NCBI RefSeq assembly: GCF_025602895.1
Contig: NW_026516330.1
Location: forward strand, 60,044-124,043
DNA length: 64,000 bases
DNA from: Polychytrium aggregatum
Taxonomy: Eukaryota > Chytridiomycota > Chytridiomycetes > Polychytriales
Reading direction: 5' to 3'
Shown here: positions 60,001 to 64,000 of the stretch, one piece after another
Layout of the letters: every line of letters begins with the position of its first letter
Numbering within the stretch: position 1 is the stretch's first letter
The notes under the pieces: generated by a model
Databases searched by the model: none
What the model saw: only the letters and a program-made list of their open reading frames with translations
Told to the model about the DNA's origin: nothing
Position numbers and translations under genes: made by a program

Positions 60001-60591
60001 GATCGGGGCAGCGAGCTTGGCTGCCCTCCATTTGCGCTGGATGGCGGTTGCAGCAACGAGACGCACGGACTCGTATTCGGGGCGTTGGCCGCCACTCTCA
60101 ACGAATCGAGAGCGCGGAATGCACTTGAGACGCTGCGAGAGGCCGGGGGTAATGTACAGACGGTCCTCCAGAGACTTGCAGAGCAGCTCGGCCTGGATGG
60201 CGCGCCGGAGAGCCTGGAGCTCGGCGACCTTGCGAGCATGCGTGACAGCCTCCCGGCTCTTGCGGACCTGCTCCTCAATCAGAGTCTGGCGGTTCTGCTC
60301 GGCGTGGGCGATGGACTCATTCAAATGGATGCCTCGCATCATGCTCTTGGTGCGGAGGCGGTGGTGGTGCTGGGCGAGGGTGTCGCGGATGTACGAGTAT
60401 CGCCGGGCCAGCTTCAAGCGACGGGCCTCCAAGAATGCATTGCGCCGAGAGGCGGGGGTGGACGTCTTGAAGACCGCTTGGCTCTTCAGGCCGTGGGATT
60501 CAAACCGCTCTGCAACAAAGTGGGGCTTTTTGGATTTTTGCACCAGCCCAGAGGCGTCGAGAGACCAAAACGCAGCCGAGTTCTGGTTCAT
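57083..60591 (-). CDS. TCP11/SOK1-family protein with IQ motif
   Basis: T-complex-protein-11 family; yeast SOK1 suppresses loss of protein kinase A, and animal TCP11 acts in sperm cAMP signalling. Exons 59746-60591, 58464-59411, 57083-58255; 988 residues with all phases matching. The N-terminal third is helical and basic, with ARRYSYIRDTLAQHHHRLRT and an IQ motif (AATAIQRKWRAAK) that could bind calmodulin. A Ser/Pro-rich linker (SRSSSSQSPSRSPTRSRSP) follows, then the TCP11 domain from NELTNEQLAHELILDPNF onwards, including AKKAFFDGARREF, PRCIHYITAKMISLCAPIRD, FEKIMDILEDMKVDLANYRL and VMLAKNIVTELRRD. No membrane segment. The role in this fungus is inferred only from the family. Confidence 0.9.
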
Positions 60592-61664
60592 GGCGAGCGA
60601 GCGAGCGAGAGGTGATGCTGGCGAGCTGGGGTCTGGAAGACGGGATAGTGTGCGAACTTGTGAGAGAGAGGATGGACCCTTGGAGGACGGACTGGGACCA
60701 CGGGATGCTTGGATGGCAGAATGCGGGGCGAGAGAGATGCAGGAAGAAAGAGGTCGCGGACGGGGCCGGCGATGAAGCGGGTCGCTGGGCGTGGGATTCG
60801 GGGGAGGGATCGAGCTGTTCGATCCGCCTGGCGAGAGTGGTTCGTCTGTGGGATCGTAGACAATTTGTAAGCGCGGCCGACGACGCAGACGACGACAAAC
60901 CAGCGACGGAGATTGAAATCGGGCAGGAGCAGTCCAAATATGGAGACACGCACCGAAGAAAGAGAAGGCGATGGAAGGCGGTCAGGAAGGCCAAGTGCTC
61001 CGTGCGAGTCGGGGGGTGGATGTGCAAGGCCAGAGGCAGTGCGAGAAAGGAAGCGTCCTTCGGGAGGGGGCTGCTACCGAAGGATGCGGCATATATTTGC
61101 GGTGCTGATGCAAGGTTTGGGGGCGAGATGGCCTCGCAATCTGCCCTGCCCTCTGTCCTGCGCAAGCAGGCCGGGATCAGGCAACAGCACACCTTGTTCC
61201 AAAAATAGGGACATGTTTGTCTTCTGTTGGATCAGCGGCTTTGCCAAACACATCGGGCGCTCAGCTGACGACAGTTCGGACAAGATATTCGTCGAGGACG
61301 GCGCTGTCCATGCGAGACACATGAGCCAACGGCCGGGTCTCATGGCGCAACTCCTTGGCGGCGTGTCCGGCCAAGAGGAAAGCCGGCCCGAGCACCGAGC
61401 GATACGCCCATCACGGGGCGATGAGGCGATGCGGGTGACCGTGCTGTTCGAGGAACAAGCAGTCCAGCGAGGTCGCTTGGCGATGCAGATGAGAGAGGGA
61501 CGGTCCTCGGTGAGAGACGCAGACCCACCAAGCAGCGGTGCCTGGGACGGCCCTGCTGTGTATTGAGTTCGTGCGGTGGGAATACAGGACAGTATCGCAC
61601 GCAGCCGTCAGCAAGGGCGGTGGCCTCTGCTCAAGTGGCTTCTGCTCAGAAGGTGGCCTCCTGC
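60592..61664. other. Intergenic region
   Basis: Upstream of the TCP11-family gene and downstream of the pyruvate kinase gene, both on the minus strand. No gene recognised. Confidence 0.45.
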
Positions 61665-64000
61665 TCAGAGGCTGGGAACCTCGACAACCTGCATTTTAGT
61701 GGTGGTGCCCTCGAGGAAACCGACGCTCTGGAAGTCACGGAAGCCGATTCAGTGGCGTGGGGAAGAGATGGCAAGTGAAAGTGATGAGCAATGGGCCCGG
61801 TCGTTCGGTGACGAATTGCGACGCAAGAGATGGCGAGTATGGCGTAACGTGGAAGCTGGTTGCCTCGGCATTTTGCCACTCGCCGGAAGTGCCCGTGTTG
61901 CACACCGTTGTCGTCATGCGTATTCATGTTCCGCGCCCGCTCTCTCGCCACACACACAAGTCCTGCACCATCGGATCATGCGTAGTTTCCCACAGAGCCA
62001 TCTCGCCGGACAGCTCCCACGACAGGTGCCGTGGCCCTTCGTCTTACCTGTCCGGAAGTGATGACGGCAATCTGCCCGGGCTGGCACAGACCAATCTCGA
62101 CGGCGTAGCCTGAAAAATACACAGCTCTGGTGAGACGGCCGCTGCGATGCGTATCCCACATGTCGCCACGCTTTGTCGTCGCCCGTCCCGAGACACCACC
62201 CCGCGCCACCAAGACGAGCAAGTAAGAGGATCACATACGCAGAGTCTCCGGAATGAGCGAGTCCTGGGAATAGCGGAGCGAGATACAAAGCGTCAGGACT
62301 ACGATACCAACCACGATACCAACCACGATGGCGATCACGGTAACAACCACGGTTACAACCAAGATGGCAGTCGCCAGCGCCTGACGGGTCGAGACAGCGA
62401 CTAGAACGCATCGAGCCCACTGCGACGAGCATATATCCTCTCCGATCGCGTGCGCTCAACATACGGGTGATCCAGAATGGTAGAAGGGCACGACGCCAAA
62501 GCTGAGGCCCAGCTGGCGAGCCGTCACCGCGATGTGCGTGGCAGCGACAATGGGGATGTCGGGGCGATACTTGGCAACCAGCTTTGCGGTGCCACCGTAT
62601 TCGGTGGTGCAGATGATCAAAGACGCATTGACCTGACGCGAGCACAGAACCGCAGACGAGGCAATACTTTCGGAAACGCCGATGGGCTTGGGGATGCGTC
62701 GCATCATCTTGACCTGATACTCGGCGTAGTTGGGGACCTTCTCGGCCTCAGCGGCAATGCGGCGCATGATCTTGACGCACGCCTCGGGGTAGTCGCCTGT
62801 ATGTTATATCTTGATTAGCGCATCGGGGAAGTGTGGATCGCTTCCGGCCAGGCCACAGAGTTGCGACACTCACCAACGGCAGTTTCGCCGGACAGAACCA
62901 ATCCATCGGCGCCATCGATGACGGCATTGGCCTGGTGTTGTAGAGAAAAGTGCCGTCGCCATTGTTTACATGAGGATGCTGCTGACTCATCTGCCCGCCC
63001 ATCTCCGGTGCAATCACTTTGCCGGCATGGTATGGCTTCGCGTTCCCAGCATGACATCGCGTTCCAGACACTATTCGCACCCAAACAACATACCACATCG
63101 GCAGCTTCGGATCTGCATGTCCGATGAATCGCTGGTTAGACCATCGCCATGGCATGGAGATGCAATACAGTGCATAGACGCGAAGCTGTACTTACCGGGT
63201 AGGACGGGGGCTGGTGCGCATGGACTCGAGCATCTGGTTGGCCACGAGCACGACCTTGCCGGCGGTGTTGGCCTGTTTGATCAGCCGTCAGTAAGTTCGG
63301 AGACATCCTTGCATTCCGTGGCGCCTTTCCAAGAGCAGGTCCGCAGCAGCCCGAGGAACACACCGCAACCGGGCAAATAACTTACATAGTCAATCATTTC
63401 CTTCTGGCTCGTGGTGACGATCTCGATGCCGACCTCGCATCCGAGATAGCCACGATCGATGACGATACCGTCGGCAAAGTTCAGGATCTGTTTGTAGCTC
63501 TGCATACCGCGCTCGTTTTCGATCTTGGCCAGCAGCTTGACTTTGCTGTTGCCCAGAAGAATACTGCGAGCGGGAAGGAGAGAGAGAAACGCACGGGTGC
63601 GACCCAGTTACAGCCATACTGATCAACGCTTGCTCTGGTAGAGTCGCCCAGTGGTTGTAAACATGCGCAGCGAAGCACACCAATCGCAGGTCTAACCGAC
63701 GAGACGCTTACCGAGCCTCTTCAACATCCTCGACGGAGCGGATGCATGAGACGGAGATGAAATCAACATTGGTTCTGGAGAGCAAAGTTTGATGTCGGTG
63801 CGGTCCTTCTCGCTGAGGGCAGGGAGATCCTCGACAACGCGCTTGGGAATGTTGATGCCCTTGCAATGGACGCACGTCCTCGCTGTTATCAAGGGTATCG
63901 AGCGGTACCCGGCGCACACGTAGCGATTGCTGTTGCTCTCGTAGAATTGACCACGTCCCGCCTTACCTTGTTCTCACCAAGATAGCCTGGCGGGGCACCA
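61665..64000 (-). CDS. Pyruvate kinase family protein, 5' truncated by the window edge, active site altered
   Basis: Exons on the minus strand: 63967-64000 (continues beyond the window), 63712-63859, 63386-63563, 63196-63272, 63094-63112, 62874-62931, 62465-62796, 62239-62263, 62048-62109, 61665-61727. Family blocks: YLGENKGINIPK, VEDLPALSEKDRTDI, NVDFISVSCIRS, KLLAKIENERG, MLESMRTSPRPTRSEAADV, ANAVIDGADGLVLSGETAVG and YRPDIPIVAATH, ending TTTKMQVVEVPSL. The Lys and Glu of AKIEN are kept. However, RGDLG reads RGYLG (Asp to Tyr) and ATQML reads ANQML (Thr to Asn). Exon 63712-63859 has two apparent extra bases (63787, 63771) that break the frame; without them it reads DIKFALQNNVDF and the phases agree. 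It may be a divergent paralogue, a decaying gene or carry assembly errors. Confidence 0.85.

Noticed and set aside
60500-61192. Minus-strand 230-residue frame upstream of the TCP11-family gene
   Set aside because: Its low-complexity content lacks domains, and it overlaps the start of the TCP11-family coding exon in another frame.

Overview
This window is nuclear DNA of a flagellated (zoosporic) fungus, most likely a chytrid. It is GC-rich, and nearly every gene is cut by many short GT-AG introns. Fungal markers are a velvet-domain regulator, a Pho85-type cyclin and a GPI-type GH16 glucanase. A CFAP97/Hemingway flagellar protein and a C2/coiled-coil protein resembling CCDC33 point to a lineage that still builds flagella. 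The host call is inferred from gene content; no rRNA or other phylogenetic marker is present. I saw no tRNA, rRNA, transposon, CRISPR array, virus-like gene or toxin gene.

Layout, left to right: velvet regulator (+, 1.3-3.3 kb); gene-poor stretch with a CACCAT microsatellite; long-chain acyl-CoA synthetase (+, 6.3-10.3); membrane protein with three SH3 domains (+, 11.0-14.9); Pho85-type cyclin (-, 16.2-17.4); unknown disordered protein (+, 18.6-19.3); mitochondrial-type methionine aminopeptidase (+, 19.9-22.3); FEN1 (+, 22.8-25.3); CCR4 deadenylase (+, 26.9-29.5); VMA22/CCDC115-like V-ATPase assembly factor (-, 29.7-30.5); three-domain monothiol glutaredoxin (+, 30.9-33.2); NIP7 (-, 33.9-35.2) divergent from ribosomal protein uL15 (+, 35.6-36.8); CFAP97-like protein (-, 37.2-38.8); GID9/MAEA (+, 39.8-42.4); GH16 glucanase (+, 42.6-44.1); ribosomal protein eL29 (+, 45.3-45.7); C2/coiled-coil protein (+, 46.4-51.4); CHK1-like kinase (-, 52.0-54.6) divergent from a methyltransferase (+, 55.4-56.6); TCP11/SOK1 protein (-, 57.1-60.6); pyruvate kinase (-, from 61.7, running off the right edge).

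The genes do not form one pathway. Two local groupings stand out: the ribosome pair NIP7/uL15, which share a 389-bp promoter region, and the divergent CHK1/methyltransferase pair. Where I give exon lists they were built by hand from splice sites, reading phase and family alignment; most sum to whole codons. Gene ends I could not fix are stated as such.

The most unusual observations are: a pyruvate kinase with two active-site substitutions and two apparent extra bases; three GC-AG introns in two genes; ribosomal protein genes whose first coding exon is only the start codon; micro-exons of 12-25 nt; and many unrelated 6-21 bp tandem repeats, several inside introns. I found no convincing previously undescribed multi-gene system.
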